Part shown: in pieces, positions 24,294 through 35,888 of the stretch
Position numbering within the stretch: position 1 is the stretch's first letter
Layout of the letters: each line of letters begins with the position of its first letter
NCBI GenBank assembly: GCA_022813625.1
Contig: JAKLMB010000011.1
Location: forward strand, 372,001-436,000
Source: Aaosphaeria pasadenensis
Taxonomy: Eukaryota > Ascomycota > Dothideomycetes > Pleosporales
Direction: 5' to 3'
DNA length: 64,000 nucleotides
Translations under genes and position numbers: made by a program
The notes under the pieces: generated by a model
The model's input: the letters and a program-made list of their open reading frames with translations, nothing else
Database searches by the model: none
What the model was told of the DNA's origin: nothing

Positions 24294-27140
24294 ATGGGGG
24301 AGGTATAAGGGACAGACACAAGATATAAACTAGGACACTCTAGAAATTCAGGCACGGCACCAGCCCTGACACTGATGCAAGTACGGCATCAGCTTGTAGT
24401 TCTAAGTATCGGGCACATGGAAACAAGCGTAGTGGTAGGTTGAAGAAATCGGCCAGTGGACTGCAGAAGCACGATTGCGTGCGTCTGCGTATTGGAATGG
24501 AATACCCGCTGTGAGGTCTTGCAGAAAGGCAAGGTTCTGAAGAAGAGCCAACGGAACCCAGAGTCCGTGCAGGGCTGACGTCTGACAGTTTGCAAGTTGC
24601 AAGTTGTCCACACTTTCGGCTGCTCTTGGATCACAGCCGAAGCGAGAAACCATGTACAAGTAGAGTAGGTAGGAAAAAAAATGTAGGGGCTAGCGTGGAG
24701 GGAAACACGGGAGAGTGAACTTACACGGATAGAGGGGTGAGAGGCTGTGATGTGCGGCGCAGACAGCTCTCCAGGCAGGGAGAGAACGCTAGGCCTGCAT
24801 GAGAGGAATTCCCTACGGCGAGGAATAATAGCAATAAATATGATAATAGCTTCCAGGGAGTTGAAATCACAGAAGGAGGAAGGCGTGGTTGGGAATCCGT
24901 GCTGCGGCAGAGACAACAGCAGACCAGGGCCGGGGAGTGAATGCTTTCAGAACATTCGGCGAGAACCTACAGTAGCCTTCTGTGCCTTTTTCCAGTAGTG
25001 ATCCCAGCAAGAATAAGTTCGACTGGCAGACTGGCAGCAGACTGGCACAGGCACCGCCAGGAACATGGCCATGGAGCTTTTATTGTTTGAGAGCCGAGCG
25101 AGCGCAGCCGGGACGGTTAGTACCATGTAGCTTTTGACTAGGGTTTATAGTCCAATCTGGTCGGTGTGGAAGTTTAACAAGATTCGGCAGGACTGATCCC
25201 AACGCAACAGAGCGTGGGTGAGGATGCCGAGTGCATGTAGTGTGTTTGGTCTACTGCGGGAGATGCATCGCTGTTGCATAGAACAGGGAGCAGGACGCAA
25301 TAATACGGACTTGCAGGGCGCGTGGGTGGTTGGGATGCTTTTGCTTGTGAGCCTGCAACTTGCGACTAGAGCATCAGATCTCGCGAGCAGCCAACAACAG
25401 CGAGTGGAAGTTGGCCAACCGTGACACTCCCACTGCTGACTGGTGGTGCCGATCATGCATAGGAGGGAGAGACGAGGAACTTGCAGCGAACATGTCCATG
25501 TAATTGCGGCAAAATCCCGTCGAGAGAATTGATCCAGCATTTCTCCAGACCGGGCGTCGGGTACTCCAGCAGCAAGGCCAATAAGCTTCACATAGATTGA
25601 GTTTCAAAGTACGCCGATGCACTTCGCAGACTGCAGTGTGGCCTGTCCACTCAGCCATCGCTCCCATCGGCCCTCTGCTCCTCTTCCCCCCTCCAACGAT
25701 CATGCCGAGCATCGACCACTTCGCGTCTTGCTCCGCTGTGCCAGATGGGATTGGAGGGGAAGACATCCAATGTGGTCAGCGCCGCTGGCCAGCAACAAGC
25801 GGCCGATGCGAGCCAGTGCCAAAAGACACCAACGTCCCGCGGCATCGATGCGATCCTCCGCTAGTCGTTCTCTCTGGCGCCTCGATAGCCTCATCGCCTC
25901 GTATGAACGCCTCGCTCCAAAGCTCCACCAGCAGCCGGGTCTGGCCACCGGTACGGCTATTGTATGAGTATGGAAGCAGATGCGAAAGTGCCACGGCCGT
26001 TGCCGATATTCACTGCACAGGCTACCAAATCAATTGTACCTACGAGGTGTGTAGCAGCGAGCCGTGCAGGTGGATCATGGCCAACTGCAACAGCCAAAAT
26101 CGATAAAGAAGGGTGGGAGGTCCCTGCTAAAGCGGCGAGAAAATCGGCCGGGAGCGAGGCCTAACAACAGCCGTTGAGCGGAGCGCGAACCCTCCCCCAG
26201 GGCTTACCCTTCACCCGCGGTCCCCCTGCCGGCCTCTAGTGTCTTGCGTGCATATAACCCATGCAGCCCTTCTTGGCCTGCGCCAAAGGACACCAGGCCT
26301 TTCTCTCGGTTTTCCAGACATGCAGCTTCCACCCTTCAATGCACATGCCTAACCATAATAGCCCTGCTAAGGGTCTCTCCAGAGGTACCGTCACCATCTC
26401 ATCACCGCATCTGTGTGTGCGTGTGTACAAGGCATCGCCTCGGGCCCTCTGTTGGCTATATCTGACGTCTGATATCATGTATCGTGCTTGATGCTGGACG
26501 CCGAGTATGTGCATACATGTACAATGACTACGCGATCGTCCAAGGTACTGAATCGACATTCGCCAGGTCCTCGTGTGCGGTAGTCAGGGTCAGCTGCAAA
26601 TTCACTGCAGGCTTCGCCTATAATGCCGTCGGCGCCGAGTACTGAAAATTGAAGGGGCAAACGGCCATTCCTGAGTCTGCACAAAGTTTAGTGATGCACT
26701 GCGGGCTCTGAATACCATACAGGCATGGATGCAATCTGTCTGTATGAACCAAGGACCATGAGGCACGATGAGATCAATGGGCTACGTCCGAGCGAGTCCG
26801 ATTATGCTCAAGCATGCGGGTGACATCGCACAACATGTAAGATAGCATCATAACAGAGATCGAGCAGCCCATAGACTGGAGTATCACCATCAGAGGAAGT
26901 GGACTGTGTAGGTAGTTATAGGCACGGGAACGGGGAGTGCGAAGCGCACTGACTCTGGAGAAAGTCGATTAGTCATTACTTAGTCATCCAGATCTACGAC
27001 CTTCACTTGCGCCGGAGCGCAAAACAACAACTTTTCGCAAACCACCAACGACACACTGTTGGCTCCCCCTTCACATCACTACGTTGGTTGCATAAACCCA
27101 GACAGTTCTAACACGTGCATTCTAGAGAACATATATCGTC
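24294..27140. promoter_or_regulatory. Divergent intergenic region between the transcription factor and the WW-domain gene
   Basis: About 2.8 kb between two divergent start codons, presumably carrying a long promoter for the regulator. It contains a small repeated tggcagact unit near 25022-25045. Overlapping open frames on both strands at 25.4-26.1 kb reflect balanced base composition, and none shows a motif. No gene is supported. Confidence 0.5.
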
Positions 27141-28084
27141 ATGAACTCCGCGCCTGCCGCCTCTGAGCAGGCGCGCCGCAACTCCCAAACTGAGGCCGAG
27201 GATCGTGGTCCCGGTGCGCGCACCCCCGAGTATAAGAAATACAAGCGCAACTTTGACAAGCCGCCTTCGCCCACTAGACAATCGTATCTCCCATACGACG
27301 ATGAGGAGCCCCCCTTGCCCGACGAGGCACCTCCTTCTCATTCCGCCAATGCGCCGCCTGGAGATGATGGCTGGGAGTGGCGTTTTGACAACTATAGCCA
27401 GCAATCGTATTTCTATAATCGCTTCACTCAAGTCAGCCAGTGGGAAAACCCTCGTGAGCCGGATGCTCATGCATATGTGAACGGATCGTATGACAGGTTT
27501 GCTTTCAACTTACAATTCTCATTTGCCTACGTAACCTAATAATTTTCATGCCTAGATATGCTGCAAATGTCGCCCCTGGTACTTCCAACACTGCTGGCGC
27601 CCCAGGAGCAGCTCCTGGAACCGTTGTAACTACTGGTGCACCTGGCACTTCGGGTCCGCCCAAGCGTCGTCCGGCTGGGGGCTATAACCCGGCCATACAT
27701 GGTAATTATGATCCGAATGCGGATTACGCGATTGAGGCGCGCAGACAGGAGGAAGAAGATGAGGCGGCTGCTGAGGCTGCTGCTGCGGTTGCTGCAGGCC
27801 TTCCAGATCCAACTCAGGACTATTCAACAACAGCCCATTTCAATCGCTTCACCGGACGCTACCAAGCTTCGGGAATCAACCCGAACAACCACAGCGACGA
27901 AGCCAAGTCTCAGAGGCAAATGAATGCCTTCTTTGATGTCGACGCCGCTGCCAACTCCCACGATGGACGCAGCCTGAAAGCCGAGCGCCGGGCCAAACCA
28001 CTCACCAAGAAGGAACTCCAGGCGTTCAAAGATAAACGACGAGAGAAAAAGGAGGAGAAACGTCGCGCCTGGCTGAGGGACTGA
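27141..28084 (+). CDS. WW-domain protein with a charged C-terminus, 294 aa
   Basis: Exons 27141-27496 and 27556-28084, with a 59-bp intron (gtttgc...cctag) splitting an Arg codon. A disordered acidic/Pro-rich N-terminus is followed by a WW domain at about 74-106, with Trp at about 78/80, the aromatic block YFYN, Trp101 and Pro104 (SQWENP). An Ala/Gly/Pro linker, an Ala-rich helix (about 195-215) and a highly basic conserved tail (TKKELQAFKDKRREKKEEKR) follow. The WW domain would bind proline-rich ligands. The basic tail and acidic linker resemble nuclear splicing-associated WW proteins, but this is inference. It is convergent with the Yar1-like gene 425 bp away. Confidence 0.88.
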
Positions 28085-28509
28085 ATTTCCCGTGGTAAGC
28101 AACATGAAAGGACGGTTGCACACGAAGTTATGATCACTGATATATTCTTCAGAGAATAGGAATTGCAACAGCAATACACCACAAGTTCAGGTTTGAATAA
28201 TCATTGGAAGAGTAATCCCCCTTAGGAGGGTAACCCATTTGTACACTAGATACCCCGCCATTGCTCGGCTCTTCAGAAGGCGACCAGCCCAGAGCTTTCT
28301 ATGTAATATTTAGAAGAAGCAAGATCACCACCGTCCCGTCACGGTTCCCACGGCGACCGGGCTACATGCGGGGCGCATACTCTGTGCCACGTGGTTATGG
28401 CCATCGCCGCTCGGGGGTGTTCAATCTTGCCTCCTGACGCATCGGACAACCTCAGGTCCTTTGTCCATGTCAGCAATATAGGTTTAATATCCTGCATGCT
28501 TTCTCCTAT
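28085..28509. other. Convergent 3' region between the WW-domain and Yar1-like genes
   Basis: Four hundred bases separate the two stop codons. No coding or RNA gene is recognised. It presumably carries both terminators. Confidence 0.6.
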
Positions 28510-29291
28510 TCATCCCCCTTGTGCTTTGCCGTCGACGGTGCTCATGCCTTCCATTTGTCTTCTAGCATCCTCGACGTCGGCTGCAGTTCCATGCCCTTCC
28601 GCATTCAACCCGTTGTCGCTGTTTTCGCTGGTGTTCTCGTCCGTCTGTCCGATACCATTCTCCAGTTCTTCGACCGTCTCCAAAAGCCAGTCCACGACGT
28701 CCTTCTTGTCATTGATTTCCGCCTCGAAGACTGCGTCATGGCCTGCCTTGTTGATGATGGTCACGTCGGCACCAGCCTGCACCAATTGTTTCACGCACTC
28801 CAAGTGACCGTTTAGTGCTGCCCAGTGAAGTGCCGTGTTTCCCGCGTCATTGACTGTGTTGATAAGTTCAAGGTTGGTTGCAGTGGCGTTGTCGAGCTTA
28901 TAGGATAATAGAAGCTTGATGATGTCTACCGCTCAAAGTTAGCATCTCTCCAGTCTGGAAATATACTGCCTGGCTACATCTGAAGGTCTATGGGATGTAG
29001 TTTTCCATGCTGTTGATACAGTCTGGCATAGACATAACAAACCATCAAACGCTTCTATCTTCCTAGTGGATGGAAATTAATTGACTTACCAATATGTCCA
29101 TTCCCAGCAGCATAATGGAGAGCACTATTCTTAGAGTGGGTATCAATTGCAGCAGTTACAAGGTCTGCTTTCGAGAACTTCCTCTCAGCGGACAATTCCG
29201 TGAGAAAGCTTTCCAATTCGGACGACTCATTTGCGCGAGCCAGGTATAGGATCTCGTCGATTGGATCCTCTTCCAGCTTGATTGTAGGCAT
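28510..29291 (-). CDS. YAR1: Yar1-like ankyrin-repeat protein, 205 aa
   Basis: Exons 29291-29090 and 28925-28510, with a 164-bp phase-1 intron (gtaagt...gtag). The N-terminus is acidic (KLEEDPIDEILYLAR). Ankyrin repeats follow: NSALHYAAGNGHIG (about 55-68) and NTALHWAALNGHLE (about 95-108), then GADVTIINKAGHDAVFEAE. An acidic, Asn/Ser-rich C-terminus ends the protein. Length and arrangement match yeast Yar1 (about 200 aa), a dedicated chaperone that binds ribosomal protein uS3 (Rps3) and escorts it to the nucleus for 40S assembly. The ankyrin assignment is certain; the Yar1 assignment rests on size and repeat layout. Confidence 0.87.
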
Positions 29292-32200
29292 GGTGTCGTG
29301 CGATCGGAACAAGGCTGACCGTAGGCGATGTACTGTTTCGAGCAGTTCTCAATCGTTGTATCTGATCTCGGGATAAATTTTTTGGTGGGGGAGGGGAAAT
29401 TTCCAATTGACGTCTGCAGATGTTCTAGCGGCTTGGCACGTTAGACCTCACTTTTAGACTTACACCCACGCACAGGGTGCTTGATGCTCCATCATGCTAC
29501 TCGTAGGACTTCTTCCATCATACGTATCGATACACCAGCATTTTGTTTACAATTTAGACAAAGTACAATTTTCGGATCCAGAAATTGGATATGTTCCTTA
29601 TCGTCAACCCATGCTCAGTCTGTCACATACCCTGGCTCTTCCAGCACGCACAGTCCAGCCCTCAATACACCGCAATTTAGCTCGGCGCTTGCACATACAA
29701 GATATCTGCAGCGATGTATGAAATCCGACGTTCATTTCATGCTGAGGACTTGGTGTATTGATAATCATCTGATCCTTCTTGTCGTGCATATCTCAACCGA
29801 CTGATCCATACGTCATCACTTAATTTACATCGACCCTGAAGCACTTAAAAAACCGGCCGAGGCGGTTGCTATAGAACGCGTGGCGCCCATATCGTAATGG
29901 ATCGAACACTTCCCACTCAGGCAAAAGGCCTCAAGTGAAACATATCCCATGAAATCAGTTGTGATATCAATGCATCCAAAATTCGCTTCGTTAACGGTGA
30001 CCACTGCCTCACAAGATCTAACATATATGGAGGCCGCCAGAATGTCCCGGCCCATGGACTCGGGAGCTCGCCAGAGGATCTCCGATCTTGGTATGCGTTC
30101 TGAAGGTGCATCTGGTCGCGTCGTTCTAGGCTCTTCTCATCAGCTGGTCCTTGTTAGAACCCGTAGTCGCCTTCGCTCCCAACTATGTATGCTCAGGCTA
30201 GGCTTAGGCACTATCGCAGAAAGTGCGTTACGTTTTGGCAGTAGATTAATCATACCAACAATTGCAATCCCGGATTCTAGACGCGGATAAGATCTTCGAG
30301 AAGGTCCACTACCCAGATGGCGTCAAATGAACCAATACCGGATCGTAGCCGAACCACAGGGAAATTCTATATAATACTGCACCTTTGGCATGATCTTTAA
30401 TCAAACGGTGAGGGTCCTGCAGGTACACAGTGAAACCCGAGCAACACCACATGGCATATGCTGATATCCGTACAATTCGGCGAGTTAGTTAACCTGGTGT
30501 AACTTCGACATCTAGATCCGTTCGTCTGTGCAGGATCTGTGTAAGGTCGGCTCGTGCAATTTAGAGAGGTCCCTCCCTGTGTCCGGTTCTGGTACTACTC
30601 ATATTTGCTGCACACCGTCTTACGAATGAACCCCGCTATTATATGCTATTCTTGCCTAGAAGCGGTCATACTCGAGAAGCCACTGATACCACTCTGTCAA
30701 GAAGGCCAATGCCATTAATCATTCTATATATCCGATGCTGCAGTCACTATGGGAGAACGCCCCATCGCACGTGGCAGCTCATCTATCTTTTCTCGGCTTA
30801 TCGCAAACCACTGTCCGGAACGCATCGCCCGCGAACAGTTGCCTCTTAAGTTTGGTACAAACGAAACATCCATTCGCCGGATATAGGCATGCGTGGTGTT
30901 CCACACAGAGCCAAGGCTTTCGAGAATCATAACGCACAATCCATGTACCTTAAAGGTTGCACGACACTTCGCAATAGGCTCACAATGCCAGACAGGATAT
31001 CTTCAAAGGTGTCCTCTGGTAATAGTATCTGCTCATATTGATATAACAGGTCCAGCTGGACTTCGGGACTTATTGATAAGCATACTTATGTTTCATTCAA
31101 CAATATCCTCCTGGACTGATCGGAGCCCGGCTCGAACGATATCACGTCCGCTCTATACAAATACATCGCACAACACATGGCCACAGCCTATCGCCACACC
31201 GCATGCCCGAGAAGCGACCCCCGTCCGCGTTGGTCGCACAGATGAGCACACAAAAGCTACCAATCAATCCAAGGGAATCCCGGTGAACTTCGGCGAGCTG
31301 AGATCTCAATTTTGCAGAGATCACTCAGCGCAATCAATCAGTTTGATTATGCAATTGTCTGCCAATACCTGTGAACTTGGGTTTGGAGTGTTACGCCATG
31401 TCTGCCTTCAGGCCGACCGACCGTCTTGTCCGCATGGTTCGACAGTAAGGAGACTACGAGGTCTATCAAAGCTTGCGACGACATCACATCGTGGGGTGGA
31501 AAGATTTATAGACCCCCATGCATGTATGTGAATATTGCATTTTGAGCTCAATGAAAGTAATCAGAGATAGGTAGGGTAGCCTTCCATACAAGGTCCAACT
31601 AAGGTATGCAGGTGTATTGTGGGTGCGTCCAATGTGGATATGCCTGCCATCAAACTTATTTCAGTCGCAACAGGTAACGCCTCGATTCTTGGGGGTCAGC
31701 AAAGACATCGAAGCGCCGGTATGTTGTGAATCGACACTTGATTAATGAGAAAGAGCACAATGCCACCGCAGGTTCTCGGTCATCGTCCTCTGTTCAGTTC
31801 CCTGCATAATAACATGAGTACATTTGCGAGGGTTTAATCTTCAAATGAGACAGGATTCATTTAGCAATACTAGTGCTATAGCCAAATGCTTCGGGTCCGA
31901 TTGGTCACTGTGGCGTTGATTGCGCGCTGCAAATAAGCAGCCTTGTACGTACTTGTAAATTCCCTCAAGCCCGCACTCATCATCATTGCAACAACGTCTA
32001 CCAGAATAGAGATCACTCGGCATAACAACGATCCTTTGAGTAAAGATGTATGCCTATTTTGTACGTTTTGTCGCATAATTAGAAGGATAGACGGAGTGTA
32101 TGGTATAACTTTTCCGGTGCGAGTCCACATCATTGCTGCTGTAGCTAGTGCAGATCACACAACTGGTTTCGAAACTGTCAGCGCATTTCTCCAACGTCCA

Positions 32201-33807
32201 TACCCCCTATGATGTCCCTCTCGGCAATCAACCGATTCCAGTGACTAAGATGCAAGTGAGAAGGGTTAAAGAGAATACCTAGGCAGTGGCAAATCAATTG
32301 GAAGTCATTTTGTGTCGCAGCAAAGGGCAGCGGTCAGGTCAGCGTGCTCGTCAACCGTGCTGGTAAGATTCAACCTGACTCTTCTATGAATATCTTCCAC
32401 ACAATCGTTCTTCATGCTGATCTTGTCTGTTAGGCGCCTCTTTCGAAGACAACTCTGCCATGAGCAAAGTCTTCCTCAGGGAATAATTAAACAAAGCTTA
32501 CAACATCAAAACGTAGGCACCAACACCCTAACTTGAACTTCTGTATTTCACCGTCTAAAATCTACAGGTATCCATCTCACCTTCGTGGCCGGACTTTCGT
32601 AAGCGATCGAAGCTGCCGAACCGTTAGTCACAATCCTCCCAAAACTCACGTGTTCGTCCAGGATTCGTATGAATGAAAAGGAATACTGTGCCATTTAAGA
32701 CCGTGAGCCCTGGGTTTTGAGTCATTGATCTTGAGCATTGGGTGATGGTAAAGAAAGGAGTGCGTTCTAGTGGCAATGGAAGAGGAATTCTCAGTCTCGC
32801 AGAGAGGACTGATCAGTCGTAACATGTCTGTATATCGAATTGTATTTGAGATTTTATTCGGCAAACGCTGCATAGCAAATCTGGAAGAGGGAACAATCGT
32901 TATACTTGTAAAGAATGAGGGTATGTCCCGCCTTGGTCCTTGGTCCGCCCCACGGAAGCTTGAGGTGACCAAGTCTACATTTATCCCGCACACCACTACA
33001 ACATGGCACTATTTCAACTTGTGGCATCTAACATTCAAGCGGACGTGGTTCTAAAACCCACCCACACCTGAAGACCAAATAATATCAATATTTATTGTTG
33101 TACAAGAGCCAAAATTTAAATCATCATCTTGACTGAACTTCTCCTTATTGTAATAAAAGTATGTTCGTCAAGTTCTGGTTCTTCTCTTACCATTTTGATT
33201 CTTTTGCCATGTCATCATCCTAGGAGTATCCAGTGTGGCCTTTTAAGCAAGTTATTAGGCACCCTTCTCAATTAGAAGTATCTCAATTGATCTAATCAAA
33301 TAACCTCAATTATCTAAATTCGGGATAATTTTAACAAAGATTGACTTCGGGGCAGATGAGTCGAAGTTATGATGCAATCAATGTCCGTGCGAGATCCCTT
33401 CCCCGGATTTTGGGCCATCTTGGCATTTGTCACGAGGTCTAATTTTTCCATCACCAACCTCCTCCGATTGCGGCTTCACGACCAATATTATTATCCAAAC
33501 CTTACTGCGTCGAAATCGACAGGCCTCGTTGCTTATTGTCATCAATTCAGTTAGACTTTTCTTGCGCGGAGGCCACATCTTCGCCGTCAACGTGTCCTTT
33601 GGCTTTGTCCTGAGGCGTGAATCATCAGACGAGCAACATCATCATCTAACATCCAACAACGCGCCAATTGAACCAAGACACCACCGGGTGCTTTGAGAAC
33701 TCTGAACGAGTACCTTCAGGGTCGCGCATCGCCCATTGGGCGTGTTTTCCAGCGAATAGCAAGGGTTATCGTCTAAACGAAATTGATACGCATACGTCAT
33801 AGTCGAG
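29292..33807. other. Gene-poor stretch between the Yar1-like and PQ-loop genes
   Basis: About 4.5 kb upstream of both flanking genes. It has only short open frames in all six frames. It shows no recognisable transposon motif, no long direct or inverted repeat visible by eye, and no tRNA-like B box. Base composition is roughly balanced, without strong AT-rich RIP character. It may contain decayed sequence, but I can support no feature. Confidence 0.5.
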
Positions 33808-34928
33808 ATGTTTCCACCGTCCCAAGGTCTTCAATTAGATATTGATGCAATTAGCCAAATATGCGGTTCCGTCTCGATAGCATGTTGGATAGGTAAGCAT
33901 CCTTCTAGTTTGGTAGGAGAGCATTCATACTGACCACGTGACAAGTTGTCTTCTCACCACAAATCATTGAGAACTGGAAAAGGAGCTCAGCAGAGGGTCT
34001 ATCCGTTGTCTTCATTACGATATGGCTTCTCGGAGACTTCTTCAATATCATTGGGGCCGTTCTTCAGGGTGTCTTACCTACTATGATCATCCTTGCGGTG
34101 TACTACACTCTTGCTGATATTGTCCTTCTCCTACAATGTTTCTGGTACAATGGCTTTACGCTGAAGGATAAAGTTACCACCTCAGAGAACGGGAATGGTC
34201 ACGAGCAGTCGAGCGAGCCAACTGAACGTTCTGCACTTCTCTCTGGAAACACCGATACCAACGGCCATGCCACACCACCACGCATCGCAGACGCGGATAG
34301 ACGCCATTCTCAAGGCTCCTTCCGAGAGCGCATACTTTCTGTCGACGGCACGCACCTTTCCCCCGTTACACCCCTTCTCCCCGACTCATACGATGACGGG
34401 GAGACGCAACCTCAGCCACCACCAGCCCCACAATCAACTCTCAAGACCATCATCTTCAACTTCGCCATCGTCGTCCTTGTATGTGCTTCGGGAGTGCTAG
34501 GCTGGTACCTCAGCGCCAAACCGCCGTCCCGACACCCAGCTCCCTCGCGGCCAGAATTCAACACATGGGGCCAGGTCTCCGGATATGTCTGCGCGGTCCT
34601 GTATCTCGGATCGCGTGTGCCTCAGCTCCTCCTCAACTACCGCCGGAAATCTACCGAGGGCATCTCAATGCTCTTCTTCCTATTTGCATGCATTGGTAAT
34701 CTGACATATGTCCTTTCCATTGTAGCTTATAAGCCCGTGTGTGGAGGTCATAAGGGACATTGCGCACCTGGGGAAGTGCGCAGTATCTACGGAAGGTATA
34801 TCGCTGTCAATTTTTCGTGGTTGTTGGGTAGTTTTGGAACGCTTTTGTTGGATGCGGCGGTCTTCATTCAGTACTTTATGTACAGGAAGGACGATGATGA
34901 GAGTGACGAAGAAGATGCTCAAATATAA
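33808..34928 (+). CDS. YPQ1: PQ-loop vacuolar basic amino-acid transporter (Ypq1/Stm1 type), 355 aa
   Basis: Exons 33808-33892 and 33946-34928, with a 53-bp phase-1 intron (gtaagc...caag). Two PQ-loop repeats are visible: VVFSPQIIENWKR at about 29-41 and SRVPQLLLNYRRKS at about 250. The predicted seven helices are interrupted by a long hydrophilic loop (about 90-200) containing a Ser/Pro-rich segment. The ending is acidic (KDDDESDEEDAQI). Yeast Ypq1-3 and S. pombe Stm1 sit in the vacuolar membrane and move lysine, arginine or histidine between vacuole and cytosol; human PQLC2 does so in lysosomes. The second-half block GISMLFFLFACIGNLTYV is typical of the family. It could act with Gtr1-TORC1 in amino-acid sensing, though the two genes are 15 kb apart. 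Confidence 0.92.
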
Positions 34929-35250
34929 ATTGTGCAGAAAGGTCTGTTGATACAGTGTGGTCGCCATCTAGGCAGTATATAAAACTTAGTTCATGTCAAA
35001 TTCTACTTCTTCTCCCAGATGATCTTCGCGCGCTAAATAAATCAAGGCATTGCAATTCAATACCAACAATTAGTGTCTACGTATCTGCTAGAGCGAAGCA
35101 TAACGACTGATGCCTTGTTTATGTCCACGACTGAATCGTCAAGTCCCGAAGTACAAGACTATCTAAAATATTCCATATACAACTGACAACTCAAGTGCCC
35201 TTCAAAGTCCTAAGCCCTTGATCATGCGAATCAATTTTCCAAGAAATTCT
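34929..35250. other. Convergent 3' region between the YPQ1-type and MPO1 genes
   Basis: About 320 bp between two stop codons, AT-rich, with no gene recognised. Confidence 0.6.
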
Positions 35251-35888
35251 TTATTTACCCTTAGCCTCGATCTTCTTAACCTCTGCCTCAATTCCCTCCT
35301 CAACCTCCTTCTTCAATCCCTTATAGAAACCCAACTTGAACAAAATCTCGTACCATACAAACAACGGCGCCAACAGAAGCGCCTGCACGAGGTTATCCAA
35401 CAGCGCGGGCTTCCTTCCCTCGAACTTGCCGTGCCCGACGAACTGGGCGATCCAGGATCCGACGTGGATTGCCACAGCTATGCTGTTGAGCTTCGCCTTG
35501 GAGAAGGAGGGGGAAGCGGAGAGGCGATTTGCGAGGGAAGCGGTGAGGAGGATGAGGGGGGAGACGGTGAAGCCGGCGATGTTGGGGGAGAGCAGCGTGT
35601 ATGTTGTTGCGTAGGTTGTTGCTGCGATGGTGCAGAGGTTTAGGGGAAGGGATGTTCGGGTTAGGAGGGAGGATAGAGCGCGGGGGGCGTTGAGGGATGG
35701 TGTGTTTGTTCCCTGGGGAGTTATGTCAGTGTGGTGTTTGGGGAGGCTGAGTGAAATGGATAACTAACGAAAAAGAATCCGGTCGCGAGGAGGATGGGCA
35801 CGAATGTCATGTGGATCTTCACGTTCGTGGGCTCCCGGTGGTATGCGCCATAGAAGACGAGGTTCTTCTTGAGGTCAAAGACAGGCAT
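35251..35888 (-). CDS. MPO1: Mpo1-like DUF962 ER dioxygenase, 193 aa
   Basis: Exons 35888-35769 and 35712-35251, with a 56-bp phase-0 intron (gttagt...cccag). The N-terminus MPVFDLKKNLVFYGAYH and the His-containing HREPTNVKIH segment (about 17-26) are family hallmarks, as is the later AIHVGSWIAQFVGHGKFE with its conserved His residues. Four or so hydrophobic helices indicate an ER membrane protein. Yeast Mpo1 (YGL010w) is an iron-dependent dioxygenase that alpha-oxidises 2-hydroxypalmitic acid during phytosphingosine breakdown to odd-chain fatty acids. The C-terminus is Lys/Glu-rich. Length is close to yeast Mpo1. Confidence 0.92.

Noticed and set aside
25374..26106. Overlapping open frames on both strands (130 and 169 codons)
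   Set aside because: Frames on both strands with neutral composition, no domain, no intron signals and low-complexity residue choice fit chance.
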